Positions 36,544 through 45,457 are shown, numbered from the stretch's first letter. The stretch: DNA of 64,000 bases from Streptomyces platensis (GCF_008704855.1 NZ_CP023691.1:1984001-2048000), one strand, 5' to 3'. A program made the numbers and translations. Notes: generated by a model not told the origin, from the sequence alone.

Positions 36544-38004
36544 CTACTTCTTCTTGCTGCGCTTCTCGCGCACCCGCACGGAGATGTGGATCGGCGTCCC
36601 GTCGAAGCTGAACTCCTCCCGCAGCCGCCGCTCGACGAAGCGGCGGTAGCCCGCCTCCAGGAAGCCGGAGGCGAAGAGGACGAAGCGCGGCGGCTTGGTG
36701 CCCGCCTGGGTGCCGAAGAGGATGCGGGGCTGCTTGCCGCCACGGATCGGGTGCGGGTGGGAGGCGACGATCTCGCCGAGGAAGGCGTTCAGCCGCCCGG
36801 TGGGGATCCGGGTCTCCCAGCCGGCCAGCGCGGTCTCGATCGCCGGAACCAGCTTCTCCATGTGCCGGCCGGTGCGCGCGGAGACGTTCACCCGCATCGC
36901 CCAGGGGATCTGCACGAGGTCCCGCTCGATCTCCCGCTCCAGGTAGAAGCGGCGCTCCTCGTCGAGGGTGTCCCACTTGTTGTAGGCGATGACCAGGGCG
37001 CGTCCGGCCTCCACGGCCATCGTGATGATGCGCTGGTCCTGGACGCTGATGGACTCGGACGCGTCGATCAGGACGACGGCGACCTCGGCCTTCTCGACGG
37101 CCGCCGCGGTGCGCAGCGAGGCGTAGTAGTCGGCGCCTTCCTGGAGGTGCACCCGGCGGCGGATACCGGCGGTGTCCACGAACTTCCAGGTCTTGCCGGC
37201 CAGTTCGATCAGCTCGTCGACCGGGTCGCGGGTGGTGCCGGCCTGCTCGTTGACGACCACCCGCTCCTCGCCGGCGACCTTGTTCAGCAGCGACGACTTG
37301 CCGACGTTCGGGCGGCCGATCAGCGCGATCCGGCGGGGCCCGCCGAGGGCCGTGCCGAAGGTCTGCGCGGGGGCCTCGGGCAGCGCGTCCAGCGCGGCGT
37401 CGAGCATGTCGCCGGTGCCCCGGCCGTGCAGCGCGGAGATCGGGTGCGGCTCGCCGAGGCCCAGCGACCACAGCATCGCGGCGTCGGCCTCCCCGGACGG
37501 GCCGTCGACCTTGTTGGCGACCAGGACGACGGGCTTGCCGGAGCGGCGCAGCAGCTTGACGACGGCCTCGTCGGTGTCGGTCGCGCCGACCTTGGCGTCG
37601 ACGACGAAGACGACCGCGTCCGCGGCCTCGATGGCGAACTCGGCCTGCATCGCCACGGAGGCGTCGATGCCGAGGACGTCCTGCTCCCAGCCGCCGGTGT
37701 CGACGACCTTGAAACGGCGGCCGTTCCAGTCGGCCTCGTAGGTGACACGGTCGCGGGTGACGCCCGGCTTGTCCTCGACGACCGCTTCCCGGCGGCCGAT
37801 GATGCGGTTCACCAGGGTCGACTTGCCGACGTTGGGGCGGCCGACGACGGCGAGGACGGGCAGCGGACCATGGCCGGCCGCGGCGATGTCACCCTCGACC
37901 TCCTCAAGATCGAAGCCCTCCTCCGCGGCGAGCTCCATGAACTCCGCGTACTCGGCGTCGCCAAGCGCACCGTGCTCGTCGCCGGTAGGGGTCTGGTCGT
38001 TCAT
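36544..38004 (-). CDS. der: Ribosome-assembly GTPase Der (EngA)
   Basis: 486 residues with two tandem GTPase domains and a C-terminal KH-like domain ending in the basic tail REKRSKKK. The two P-loops are [14 protein letters not shown] and [14 protein letters not shown]; switch DTGGWEQD and [13 protein letters not shown] and NKWD. Der is needed for 50S subunit maturation. An acidic N-terminal leader of ~45 residues ([12 protein letters not shown]) is typical for actinobacteria. Last gene of the aroH-tyrA-cmk-plsC-der run, 63 bp after plsC. Confidence 0.97.
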   Translation of the reverse strand: MNDQTPTGDEHGALGDAEYAEFMELAAEEGFDLEEVEGDIAAAGHGPLPVLAVVGRPNVGKSTLVNRIIGRREAVVEDKPGVTRDRVTYEADWNGRRFKVVDTGGWEQDVLGIDASVAMQAEFAIEAADAVVFVVDAKVGATDTDEAVVKLLRRSGKPVVLVANKVDGPSGEADAAMLWSLGLGEPHPISALHGRGTGDMLDAALDALPEAPAQTFGTALGGPRRIALIGRPNVGKSSLLNKVAGEERVVVNEQAGTTRDPVDELIELAGKTWKFVDTAGIRRRVHLQEGADYYASLRTAAAVEKAEVAVVLIDASESISVQDQRIITMAVEAGRALVIAYNKWDTLDEERRFYLEREIERDLVQIPWAMRVNVSARTGRHMEKLVPAIETALAGWETRIPTGRLNAFLGEIVASHPHPIRGGKQPRILFGTQAGTKPPRFVLFASGFLEAGYRRFVERRLREEFSFDGTPIHISVRVREKRSKKK

Positions 38005-38067
38005 GAAGTCCGTTCCTCGTTCATCATCGGTGGGCCGCTCGTCCGCGGCCCACTACTCAAGTGTGGT

Positions 38068-38724
38068 TCAGCGCCCGGTCAGGCGCCTGGCCTCCGCCAG
38101 GTGGGCGGTCAGCCGCTCCTGGATCCGTACGGTCGCCTCGTCGAGCGCCTTACGGGTGCGCCGGCCGCTGCCGTCGCCCGCCTCGAAGGCATCGCCGAAA
38201 ACGACATCGACGCGAGAGCGCAGCGCCGGTACGGCCGACGACAGCCGGCTGTGCCGGTCCTTGCCGCCGAGCACCGCCACCGGCACGACCGGGGCCCCGG
38301 AGCGCACCGCGAAGTACGCCAGGCCCGCCCGCAGGGAGGCGAAGTCGCCCTCGCCCCGGGTGCCTTCGGGGAAGATCCCCAGCACGCCGCCGTCCGTCAG
38401 CACCCCGAGAGCGTCGGTGATCGCCTTGCGGTCGGTGGTGTCGCGGTCCACCTTCAGCTGCCCGATGCCCCGCAGGAACGGGTCCAGCGGGCCGACGAAG
38501 GCTTCCTTCTTGATCAGGAAGTGCACCGGCCGCGGCGCGGTGCCCATCAGCATCGGGCCGTCGATACCGTGCGAATGGTTGACGGCGAGGATCACCGGGC
38601 CGGCCGACGGCACCCGCCAGGCGCCCAGCACCCGCGGCCGCCACAGCCCGTACATCAGGCCGATGCCGATCCGGCGGCCGACCGCGGCGCCCGCCGCGCT
38701 CGGCGCCCTGCCGCTGTCGGTCAC
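38068..38724 (-). CDS. 1-acyl-sn-glycerol-3-phosphate acyltransferase (PlsC family)
   Basis: 218 residues. Catalytic NHSHGID (H-x4-D), then GIFPEGTRGE (acceptor phosphate) and APVVPVAV: the four blocks of LPLAT enzymes. It transfers acyl chains to lysophosphatidate in phospholipid synthesis at the membrane. The GTG at 38724 overlaps the cmk stop as GTGA, fixing the start and showing translational coupling. In other actinobacteria a similar acyltransferase also sits between cmk and der. Confidence 0.9.
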   Translation of the reverse strand: MTDSGRAPSAAGAAVGRRIGIGLMYGLWRPRVLGAWRVPSAGPVILAVNHSHGIDGPMLMGTAPRPVHFLIKKEAFVGPLDPFLRGIGQLKVDRDTTDRKAITDALGVLTDGGVLGIFPEGTRGEGDFASLRAGLAYFAVRSGAPVVPVAVLGGKDRHSRLSSAVPALRSRVDVVFGDAFEAGDGSGRRTRKALDEATVRIQERLTAHLAEARRLTGR

Positions 38725-39443
38725 CGGGCGGCCCGCCCTGCCTTTTCGGCGCCGGCGCCCTCGATGAGAGTGACCACACACTCGATGACCTGCTCCAGGG
38801 TCAGCTCGGTGGTGTCCACCTCGACGGCGTCGTCCGCCTTGGCCAGCGGGGAGGTCTTGCGGCCGGAGTCGGCGGCGTCGCGCTTGATCAGCGCCTCGCG
38901 GGTGGCGGCCAGGTCTCCGGCCTCCTTGCCCTTGAGCTCGCCGCTGCGGCGGGCCGCCCGCGCCTCGGGGGAGGCGGTGAGGAAGACCTTGAGGTCGGCG
39001 TCGGGCAGGACGGTGATGCCGATGTCCCGGCCCTCGACGACGATGCCGAGCGGCGCCTCCGCGGCGATGCTGCGCTGGAGGTCGGTGATCAGGGTCCGCA
39101 CCTCGGGGACGGCGCTGACCGCGCTGACCGCGGCGGTGACCTCCTGGGTGCGGATCGGGCCCGCGGCGTCCAGGCCGTCGACGGTGATGGTCGGGGCGGC
39201 CGGGTCGGTGCCGGAGACGATCACGGGCTTGGCGGCGGCGTCGGCCACCGCGATCGCGTCATTGACGTCGATGCCGTTGTTCAGCATCCACCAGGTGATC
39301 GCGCGGTACTGGGCACCGGTGTCGAGGTAGCCGAGGCCCAGCTTGGCGGCGACGGCCTTGGACGTGCTGGACTTGCCCGTGCCTGCGGGGCCGTCGATGG
39401 CGACAATCACTGCTGCCGGGGCGGTCCGAGCGGCGGTTTCCAC
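38721..39443 (-). CDS. cmk: Cytidylate kinase
   Basis: 240 residues; phosphorylates CMP/dCMP with ATP. P-loop DGPAGTGKSSTSKAVA, nucleotide-binding LGYLDTGAQYRA, and IVVEGRDIGITVLPDADLKVFL with EARAARR in the lid. The GTG at 39443 gives the usual META-type start and has AAGGTG upstream; GTG 39455 is an alternative four codons longer. The gene lies 98 bp after tyrA and is coupled to plsC by GTGA. Confidence 0.95.
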   Translation of the reverse strand: METAARTAPAAVIVAIDGPAGTGKSSTSKAVAAKLGLGYLDTGAQYRAITWWMLNNGIDVNDAIAVADAAAKPVIVSGTDPAAPTITVDGLDAAGPIRTQEVTAAVSAVSAVPEVRTLITDLQRSIAAEAPLGIVVEGRDIGITVLPDADLKVFLTASPEARAARRSGELKGKEAGDLAATREALIKRDAADSGRKTSPLAKADDAVEVDTTELTLEQVIECVVTLIEGAGAEKAGRAAR

Positions 39444-39541
39444 GGTGACGAACACCTTTCTTGTACACGGGGCGGGGGTCCAAGGGCCATAAGGGCCTCG
39501 GACAAGGTTACTGGCTCACCCGCACCGCCCCGTCCACGGTG

Positions 39542-40627
39542 TCACTGCCGGATCGACCAGCCCCGCTCCCGCAGCTCCGCGGTGAGCACCGGCACCGCCT
39601 GCGGCTCGACCATGAGCTGGATGAAGCCCGCCTGCTGGCCGGTGGCGTGCTCGATGCGGACGTCCTCGATATTGACCCCGGCCCGGCCGGCGTCGGCGAA
39701 GATCCGGGCCAGCTCACCGGGCTGGTCGCCGATGTAGACGGCGACGATCTCGTAGGTGGCCGGGGCGGCGCCGTGCTTGCCCGGCACCCGCTCCCGCCCC
39801 GCGTTGCCGCGGCGCAGCACGTCCTCGATGCCGCCGGCACCGCTGCCGCGCTTGTCCTCGTCGGCGGACTCCAGGGCGCGCAGGGAACGCACCGTCTCGT
39901 CGAGATCGGCGGCGATCTCGGACAGCACATCGGCGACCGGGCCCGGGTTCGCCGACAGGATGTCGATCCACATCGCCGGGTCGGAGGCCGCGATCCGCGT
40001 CACATCCCGGATGCCCTGGCCGCAGAGGCGTACGGCGGTCTCGTCGGCGCCCTTGAGGCGGGCGGCGACGAGGCTGGAGAGCAGCTGCGGGGTGTGCGAG
40101 ACGAGGGCGACCGCGCGGTCGTGCGCATCCGCGTCCATCACCACCGGGACGGCCCGGCACAGCGCGACCAGCTCCAGCGCGAGATTGAGCACCTCGGTGT
40201 CGCCGTCACGGGTCGGGGTCAGCACCCAGGGGCGGCCCTCGAAGAGGTCGGCGGTGGCGGCCAGCGGGCCGGAGCGCTCCTTGCCCGCCATCGGGTGCGT
40301 GCCGAGGTAGCCGGCCAGATCGCGACCCATCGCCTCCAGCTCACGGCGCGGGCCGCCCTTGACGCTGGCGACATCGATGTAGGCACGGGCCGCCCCGCGC
40401 CGCATCGCGTCCGCCAGCGCCGTCGCGACATGGGCCGGCGGCACGGCCACGATGGCCAGATCGACCGGCCCCGGCGGCGCCTCGGCGGTGCCCGCACCGA
40501 GCGCGGCAGCCGTCAGGGCCTGGGCCTGGTCATGGTCCTCCAGGAACACCTGCACACCCCGCGCGTTGAGCGCGAGCGCGGCCGAGGTGCCGATCAGGCC
40601 CGTGCCGATGACGAGTGCGGTCCTCAC
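39542..40627 (-). CDS. tyrA: Prephenate dehydrogenase
   Basis: 361 residues; oxidises prephenate to 4-hydroxyphenylpyruvate for tyrosine. NAD-binding VIGTGLIG at the N-terminus, substrate motifs THPMAGKERSG and SHTPQLLSS, and a C-terminal ACT domain (EIVAVYIGDQPGELARIFADAG) for likely feedback by tyrosine. The GTG at 40627 overlaps the aroH stop as GTGA, so chorismate mutase and the dehydrogenase, two consecutive steps, are coupled in translation. Confidence 0.95.
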   Translation of the reverse strand: MRTALVIGTGLIGTSAALALNARGVQVFLEDHDQAQALTAAALGAGTAEAPPGPVDLAIVAVPPAHVATALADAMRRGAARAYIDVASVKGGPRRELEAMGRDLAGYLGTHPMAGKERSGPLAATADLFEGRPWVLTPTRDGDTEVLNLALELVALCRAVPVVMDADAHDRAVALVSHTPQLLSSLVAARLKGADETAVRLCGQGIRDVTRIAASDPAMWIDILSANPGPVADVLSEIAADLDETVRSLRALESADEDKRGSGAGGIEDVLRRGNAGRERVPGKHGAAPATYEIVAVYIGDQPGELARIFADAGRAGVNIEDVRIEHATGQQAGFIQLMVEPQAVPVLTAELRERGWSIRQ

Positions 40628-40986
40628 TGCGCGATGTCCTTCCGCAGCGCCCCGGCCGCGCCGAGGTAGACATGGGCGATCCCGGCCCGGGACAGATCGG
40701 TCTCGACATGGGCCAGCACCCGCACCACGCGCTCCATGGCACCGGTGATGTCCAGCTCCTGGGCACAGATCAGCGGGACGTCCGTGATGCCCAGGGCCCG
40801 CGCGGCGGCGGCCGGGAAATCGCTGTGCAGATCGGGGGTGGCGGTGAACCACACACTGATCAGGTCGTCCGCGCGCAGCTCGTTGCGCTCCAGAATGGCG
40901 GTGAGCAGCGCGCCGACCTGCTCCTGCATGTGCTCCGCGTCGTCCCGCTCCAGCTGGACGGCCCCGCGGACCGCTCGTACCGCCAC
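40624..40986 (-). CDS. aroH: Chorismate mutase, AroH type
   Basis: 120 residues; converts chorismate to prephenate. The monofunctional trimeric AroH fold is evident by alignment with the B. subtilis enzyme: RAVRGAVQLERD, FTATPDLHSDFPA, CAQELDITGAMERVVRVL, HVYLGAAGALRKD. The active-site Arg and the Glu/Arg of QELDITG are kept. The GTG at 40986 (AGGGGAG upstream) aligns with the family start; another GTG 11 codons earlier is less likely. First gene of the aroH-tyrA pair. Confidence 0.93.
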   Translation of the reverse strand: MAVRAVRGAVQLERDDAEHMQEQVGALLTAILERNELRADDLISVWFTATPDLHSDFPAAAARALGITDVPLICAQELDITGAMERVVRVLAHVETDLSRAGIAHVYLGAAGALRKDIAQ

Positions 40987-41218
40987 GTCACTGCTCCCCT
41001 GCGTTATGTGCCGCGTCACGCACCTGTGCGCGCACTGATCAGCGTAACCAGCCGCACGGACAATCCGTACGGCGGCGGCAGGACCGGCGGCGCGGGAGAG
41101 CGGTCCGCGCGCCCCGCGACCGCCCGTGCACCGACGGTGGCCGAGCCCTCAACCGGCCGGTAAACGGGCCGCCGAAACCTGGTGACACCGCCCCCTCCCG
41201 CCAGCGACAATCGCCGCC

Positions 41219-41914
41219 ATGTCCGAAGCCGCCGCAGATCACTCCCTGGTCACCGAGCACACCGTCTACGCCTGTGTGATGGGCTCGCGCGCCTTCGGCC
41301 TGGCCACGGAGACCAGCGACACCGACCGCCGCGGAGTGTTTCTCGCCCCCACCCCGCTCTTCTGGGGCTTCGAGAAGCCGCCGACCCATGTGGAGGGACC
41401 GCGCCAGGAGGAGTTCTCCTGGGAGCTGGAACGGTTCTGCCAGCTGGCGCTGCGCGCCAACCCCACCGTCCTGGAATGCCTGCACTCCCCGCTCGTGGAG
41501 CGGATCGACGCCACCGGCCGGGAACTGCTCACACTGCGCGAGGCGTTCCTGTCCCGGCAGGTCCACCGCACCTTCGCCGGCTACGCCGGCGGGCAGCTCA
41601 AACAACTGCGCGCCGACGTACGGCAGCACGGCGCGCCCCGCTGGAAACACGCCATGCACCTGCTGCGGATACTGGCCTGCTCCCGCGATCTGCTCCGCAC
41701 GGGCGAGCTCACCCTCGACGTCGGCCCGGACCGGGACCATCTGCTGGCGGTCCGCCGCGGCGAGATCCCGTGGAACACGGTGGAACGCCGGATGGCCCGC
41801 CTCTCCGAAGAGGCCGAAGCGGCGGTCTCCGGCTCCCCCCTACCAGCCACCCCGGACCGGGCCCGGGTGGCCGACTTTCTGTACCGGGCCCGGCGCGTTT
41901 CTGCGCTTGCTTGA
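41219..41914 (+). CDS. Nucleotidyltransferase-superfamily protein (COG3541-like)
   Basis: 231 residues. GSRAFGLATETSDTDRRGVFLAP is the nucleotidyltransferase signature (GS-x-A-x-G..D-x-D), with two carboxylates for metal binding. The middle shows QEEFSWELERFCQLAL and HLLRILACSRDLL as in COG3541 predicted nucleotidyltransferases of phage and actinobacteria. Substrate unknown; tRNA or protein modification are possibilities. The last codons (RRVSALA and the stop, 41896-41914) appear to lie inside the left copy of a repeat element, so the natural C-terminus may have been replaced. Confidence 0.78.
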   Translation: MSEAAADHSLVTEHTVYACVMGSRAFGLATETSDTDRRGVFLAPTPLFWGFEKPPTHVEGPRQEEFSWELERFCQLALRANPTVLECLHSPLVERIDATGRELLTLREAFLSRQVHRTFAGYAGGQLKQLRADVRQHGAPRWKHAMHLLRILACSRDLLRTGELTLDVGPDRDHLLAVRRGEIPWNTVERRMARLSEEAEAAVSGSPLPATPDRARVADFLYRARRVSALA

Positions 41915-42115
41915 CGGCCCACGTTTTTGGCTTTCCCGCCGTGGTGGTTGCTCGCCGTTTGTGGCCCGCTTCGCGGTGCCCCCGCCGTTGCGCCTGCGGC
42001 GGGCGGGGTCCGCTGCGCGGGGCTGTGGGTGCGGTGACGGACCTCCGGGGCCGGTGTGTGGGACTGCTTCGCTTTACGTCCCACACACCGGCCCCTCCGG
42101 CCCGTCCCCTCCCGT
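41915..42115 (+). repeat. Twin 3' element, left copy
   Basis: GC-rich structured element starting at the stop codon of the nucleotidyltransferase gene and oriented with it. It shares with the inverted copy at 42229-42441 a 55-bp block (41951-42005) with one mismatch, the segment GCGGTGACGG, the 13-nt hairpin loop and the end CCCGTCCCCTCCCG. It may contain several further small hairpins, for example CGCCG..CGGCG around 41983-42002. Similarity even extends a little into the last codons of the gene. Confidence 0.85.
42047..42095 (+). repeat. Hairpin of the left 3' element (18-bp perfect stem)
   Basis: Arms 42047-42064 (GGGGCCGGTGTGTGGGAC) and 42078-42095 are perfectly complementary; loop TGCTTCGCTTTAC at 42065-42077. 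Only the inner GGAC/GTCC pairs and loop are the same as in the other copy; the remaining stem differs. Confidence 0.85.
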
Positions 42116-42228
42116 GGGGGGGGAGAGAGTGACGGCGGGTGGGGGCGGGCCACCCATGCCCATGGCCTGTGATCAACGAGCCGCACCGGACCACCTACGG
42201 GTCCACCCACCAAGGTTTTCCCACCCCT

Positions 42229-42441
42229 CAACGGGAGGGGACGGGTCGGAGCGGGTGGGGGTTTCCGGACGTAAAGCGAAGCAGTCCGGAAACCCCCACC
42301 CGCGCAGACCCGTCACCGCACCCCAACAGCCCCGCGCAGAGGCAACGCCCGCCGCAGGCGCAACGGCGAGGGCACCGCGAAGCGGGCCACAAACGGCGAG
42401 GTCCCACACGGCGGGACGGCCGAAAACGTGGGAAGCAAGAG
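42229..42441 (-). repeat. Twin 3' element, right copy (inverted)
   Basis: Same element on the minus strand, starting just after the rluB stop codon and oriented with rluB. Conserved 55-bp block at 42346-42400. The two copies are separated by ~113 bp (42116-42228) that shows no gene or repeat. Each convergent gene is thus followed by an equally oriented element. Confidence 0.85.
42251..42303 (-). repeat. Hairpin of the right 3' element (20-bp perfect stem)
   Basis: Arms 42251-42270 (GCGGGTGGGGGTTTCCGGAC) and 42284-42303, perfectly complementary. The loop at 42271-42283 reads TGCTTCGCTTTAC on the minus strand, identical to the left copy, while the outer stem sequence is unrelated. Confidence 0.85.
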
Positions 42442-43614
42442 CTAAAGCTCGACCTCTCGCATCAGCATGCCGACCTCCGTGTTCGTCATGCGGCGGAGCC
42501 AGCCTGACTTCTGGTCGCCGAGGGCGATGGGGCCGAAGCTGGTGCGGACGAGCTTGTCGACCGGGAAGCCGGCCTCGGAGAGCATCCGGCGCACGATGTG
42601 CTTGCGGCCTTCGTGGAGGGTGACCTCGACGAGGTAGTTCTTGCCGGTGTTCTCCACGACGCGGAAGTGGTCCGCGCGGGCGTAGCCGTCCTCCAGCTGG
42701 ATGCCGTCCTTGAGCTGCTTGCCCAGGTCGCGCGGGAGCGGGCCCTGGATGGCGGCCAGGTAGGTCTTCTTGACGCCGTAGCGCGGGTGCGTGAGGCGGT
42801 GGGCCAGCTCACCGTGGTTGGTGAGCAGGATGATGCCCTCGGTCTCGGTGTCGAGGCGGCCGACGTGGAAGAGCCGGGTCTCGCGGTTGGTGACGTAGTC
42901 ACCGAGGCACTGGCGGCCGTCGGGGTCCTCCATGGTGGAGACGACGCCGGCCGGCTTGTTCAGTGCGAAGAAGAGGTAGGACTGGGTGGCGACCGTCAGG
43001 CCGTCGACCTTGATCTCGTCCTTCTCCGGGTCGACCCGGACGCCCTGCTCCATGACGATCTGGCCGTTGACCTCGACCCGCGCCTGGTCGATCAGCTCCT
43101 CGCAGGCCCGGCGCGAGCCCATCCCGGCCCTGGCCAGCACCTTCTGGAGTCGCTCGCCGTCCTCGTCCCCGAACGTCTTGGGGGTCTTGATCTGCGGCTT
43201 GTTGTGGCGGGCGCGGTTGCGCTCCTCTACCTGGGCGTCGTACTCACGGGGCCGCGCGGGCGCCTGGCCACGGCCGCGCTGCGGGCCGCCCTTGGGTCCG
43301 CCCTTGGCACCGGGGCCGGACTTGGCGCCGGTACGGGGGCCGCCCTTGGCGCCGCCACGGGCCGCCGCGCCCCGGCTGCCCGTGCTCTTGGGACCGCCGC
43401 TCTTGGGACCGCCGCCCTTGGCGCCGCCGCGCTCGTCCTTGCCGCCCGGGCCGCCGGTTCCGCCCACGTCGTAGCGGCGCTCCTCGGGGCGGGGACGGCC
43501 GGCCCGCTGCTGCTTGTCGTCCCTCTTTCCTCCTGCCTTCGGCTGGGAGGTGCCCCCACCCGCGCCGCGGTAGTTGCCCCGCCCGCTGTCGTTGTTCCTG
43601 CCGCTGCTTCGCAT
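42442..43614 (-). CDS. rluB: 23S rRNA pseudouridine synthase RluB
   Basis: 390 residues. A low-complexity basic N-terminus of ~140 residues (KGGGPKSGGPKSTG, GAKGGPKGGPQRG) precedes an S4 RNA-binding domain (LQKVLARAGMGSRRACEELI) and the RsuA/RluB catalytic domain with GRLDTETEGIILLTN, whose Asp is the nucleophile. It isomerises U2605 (E. coli numbering) in 23S rRNA. Start ATG shares one base with the scpB stop (TGATG), a coupled arrangement. The Gly/Lys/Arg extension is longer than in most bacteria and probably binds rRNA non-specifically. Confidence 0.93.
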   Translation of the reverse strand: MRSSGRNNDSGRGNYRGAGGGTSQPKAGGKRDDKQQRAGRPRPEERRYDVGGTGGPGGKDERGGAKGGGPKSGGPKSTGSRGAAARGGAKGGPRTGAKSGPGAKGGPKGGPQRGRGQAPARPREYDAQVEERNRARHNKPQIKTPKTFGDEDGERLQKVLARAGMGSRRACEELIDQARVEVNGQIVMEQGVRVDPEKDEIKVDGLTVATQSYLFFALNKPAGVVSTMEDPDGRQCLGDYVTNRETRLFHVGRLDTETEGIILLTNHGELAHRLTHPRYGVKKTYLAAIQGPLPRDLGKQLKDGIQLEDGYARADHFRVVENTGKNYLVEVTLHEGRKHIVRRMLSEAGFPVDKLVRTSFGPIALGDQKSGWLRRMTNTEVGMLMREVEL

Positions 43615-44312
43615 CAATGATCCGTCTGAGAGTCGCCGCTGTCGTCTACGTCGAACGACGGGATACCTTCCGGGGAATCGCCCTCGACCGCGTCCGCCTC
43701 CGGGAGGAACGGTGCGAGCTCAGGGAGCTCGTCGAGGCCGCGCAGGCCCATCCGCTCCAGAAAGTAATTCGTCGTCCTGTACAGGATCGCACCTGTTTCA
43801 GGTTCCGTCCCCGCCTCCTCCACCAGGCCGCGCTGGAGGAGCGTGCGCATCACACCGTCACAGTTCACGCCGCGTACGGCCGAGACACGGGAACGGCTGA
43901 CCGGCTGACGGTACGCGACCACGGCCAGAGTCTCCAAAGCTGCCTGGGTGAGCCGGGCCTGCTGCCCGTCCAGGACGAAGCTCTCCACCGCGTCCGCGTA
44001 CGCGGCACGGGAGTAGAAGCGCCAGCCCCCGGCCACCAGGCGCAGATCGAAACCGCGCCCTTGGCGGGTGTAGTCGTCGGACAGTTCGCGCAGCGCCAGC
44101 GCGACCGCACGGCGGGGCCGCTGCAACACCCTGGCCAGGTGTTCCTCGGTCGCGGGCTCGTCGACGACCATGAGGACGGCCTCCAGCGCGGGCTTCAGCT
44201 CCAGCCCGTCGACGCCCAGCGCCCCGGCCGGCGCCCCGGGCCGCTCCCCCGGGGTGCCGCCCGTACCGGTCTCCGTGATGTCGTACGCCTCGCCACCGGC
44301 CGCGCCGCTCAT
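43614..44312 (-). CDS. scpB: Segregation and condensation protein ScpB
   Basis: 232 residues; kleisin-associated subunit of the SMC condensin, two winged-helix domains. Diagnostic segments: LKPALEAVLMVVDEPATEEHLARVL, FDLRLVAGGWRFYSR, AALETLAVVAYRQPVSRSRVSAVRGVN and ILYRTTNYFLERMGL. The ATG at 44312 overlaps the scpA stop as ATGA. Works with ScpA and SMC in chromosome compaction, important before sporulation septation in Streptomyces. N-terminal ~35 residues are disordered. Confidence 0.95.
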   Translation of the reverse strand: MSGAAGGEAYDITETGTGGTPGERPGAPAGALGVDGLELKPALEAVLMVVDEPATEEHLARVLQRPRRAVALALRELSDDYTRQGRGFDLRLVAGGWRFYSRAAYADAVESFVLDGQQARLTQAALETLAVVAYRQPVSRSRVSAVRGVNCDGVMRTLLQRGLVEEAGTEPETGAILYRTTNYFLERMGLRGLDELPELAPFLPEADAVEGDSPEGIPSFDVDDSGDSQTDH

Positions 44313-45457
44313 GCCCGCTCCTGTCCTGCTCGCTCTGCCCGCGCCGCCTCGGCGGCGCGCTGTGCCGGTTCCTGGTCGAACTCGTCGGTGACCACCGGCT
44401 CGGCCCCCTCCGCGCCCGTCCAGCGGACCGTCAGCGCCCCCAGGGCCTCCTCCTGGTCCAGGACCACCACCCGCTCCCGGTAGAGCTCCAGCAGGGCCAG
44501 GAAGCGCGCCACGACGGTGAGGGTGTCCGGTGCGTCCGCGCACAGCTCCTGGAAGCTGCGCTCGCCCGCCTCCCGCAGCCGCGCCATCACCACCTCGGCC
44601 TGCTCCCGCACGCTCACCAGCGGAGCGTGGATGTGGTCGACATAGACCTGTGGCCGCGCCTTGGGCTGCATCGCCTTCACCGCGAGCTCGGCGAAGCCCT
44701 CCGCCCCGGTGCTGATCACGACCTCGGGCAGCAGCTCGGCCAGCTGCGGCTCCAGGCCGACCGTACGCGGATGGCAGCGGGCCTCGTCCGCCAGCCGGCC
44801 GCTGAAGATGTCTGCGATCCGTTTGTAGGCGCGGTACTGGAGCAACCGGGCGAAGAGCAGATCACGGGCCTCCAGGAGCGCGAGGTCCGCCTCGTCCTCC
44901 ACTTCGGCCGCGGGCAGCAGCCGGGCCGCCTTCAGATCCAGCAGCGTCGCCGCCACGACCAGGAACTCCGTGGTCTGGTCCAGGTCCCAGTCCGGCCCCA
45001 TGGCACGGATGTGCGCCATGAACTCATCGGTCACCTTCGACAGCGCGACCTCGGTGACGTCCAGCTTGTGCTTCGAGATCAACTGGAGGAGAAGATCGAA
45101 GGGGCCCTCGAAGTTGTCGAGGTGGAGGGTGAAGCGACCGTCGGAGTTCTCGGCGCTCTCGGCGCTCTGGGGGTTCTCGCCGCTTTCGCCGCTCTCGACG
45201 TGCCCGGCCTGCTCGCCGTTCTCGGGCGCAGCCTCGGTGGGAGCACTACTGGGGACGGCCGCGGGTTCCTCCCGGGCGGCGGTCGCCTCCGCCACACCGG
45301 AAACCTCCGGCATCTCAGCTGCCGGGGACTCGTCCGGCACCGCCCCGGGCACCTCCGGCGCCACCGCCTCCCCCGGTGACGCCGGCCCCGCGCCCGCCCC
45401 GCGGCCGAGGGGTCTGCGGGTGCGGGGCGCGGGGGATTCGTCGTTGGTCGTCGGCAT
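44309..45457 (-). CDS. scpA: Segregation and condensation protein ScpA (kleisin)
   Basis: 382 residues. After a disordered acidic N-terminus of ~125 residues (Glu/Ala/Pro/Ser repeats) comes the kleisin domain FTLHLDNFEGPFDLLLQLISKHKLDVTEV, with VVAATLLDLKAARLLP and the C-terminal winged helix. It bridges the SMC heads. The acidic leader is far longer than in Bacillus (whole protein ~250 residues). The start is uncertain: ATG 45457 lacks a strong ribosome-binding site, and the frame stays open to 45628, near the stop of the preceding gene. Confidence 0.92.
   Translation of the reverse strand: MPTTNDESPAPRTRRPLGRGAGAGPASPGEAVAPEVPGAVPDESPAAEMPEVSGVAEATAAREEPAAVPSSAPTEAAPENGEQAGHVESGESGENPQSAESAENSDGRFTLHLDNFEGPFDLLLQLISKHKLDVTEVALSKVTDEFMAHIRAMGPDWDLDQTTEFLVVAATLLDLKAARLLPAAEVEDEADLALLEARDLLFARLLQYRAYKRIADIFSGRLADEARCHPRTVGLEPQLAELLPEVVISTGAEGFAELAVKAMQPKARPQVYVDHIHAPLVSVREQAEVVMARLREAGERSFQELCADAPDTLTVVARFLALLELYRERVVVLDQEEALGALTVRWTGAEGAEPVVTDEFDQEPAQRAAEAARAERAGQERA

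Noticed and set aside
41915..42441. MITE or insertion sequence made by the inverted copies
   Set aside because: No target duplication or transposase is seen, and the copies are whole structured elements of the same kind rather than short terminal repeats. Transposition history cannot be excluded.
41388..42623. Open frames running through the twin 3' elements
   Set aside because: Repeat-derived Arg/Pro/Ala translation with no homology; the region is better explained as structured non-coding repeat.
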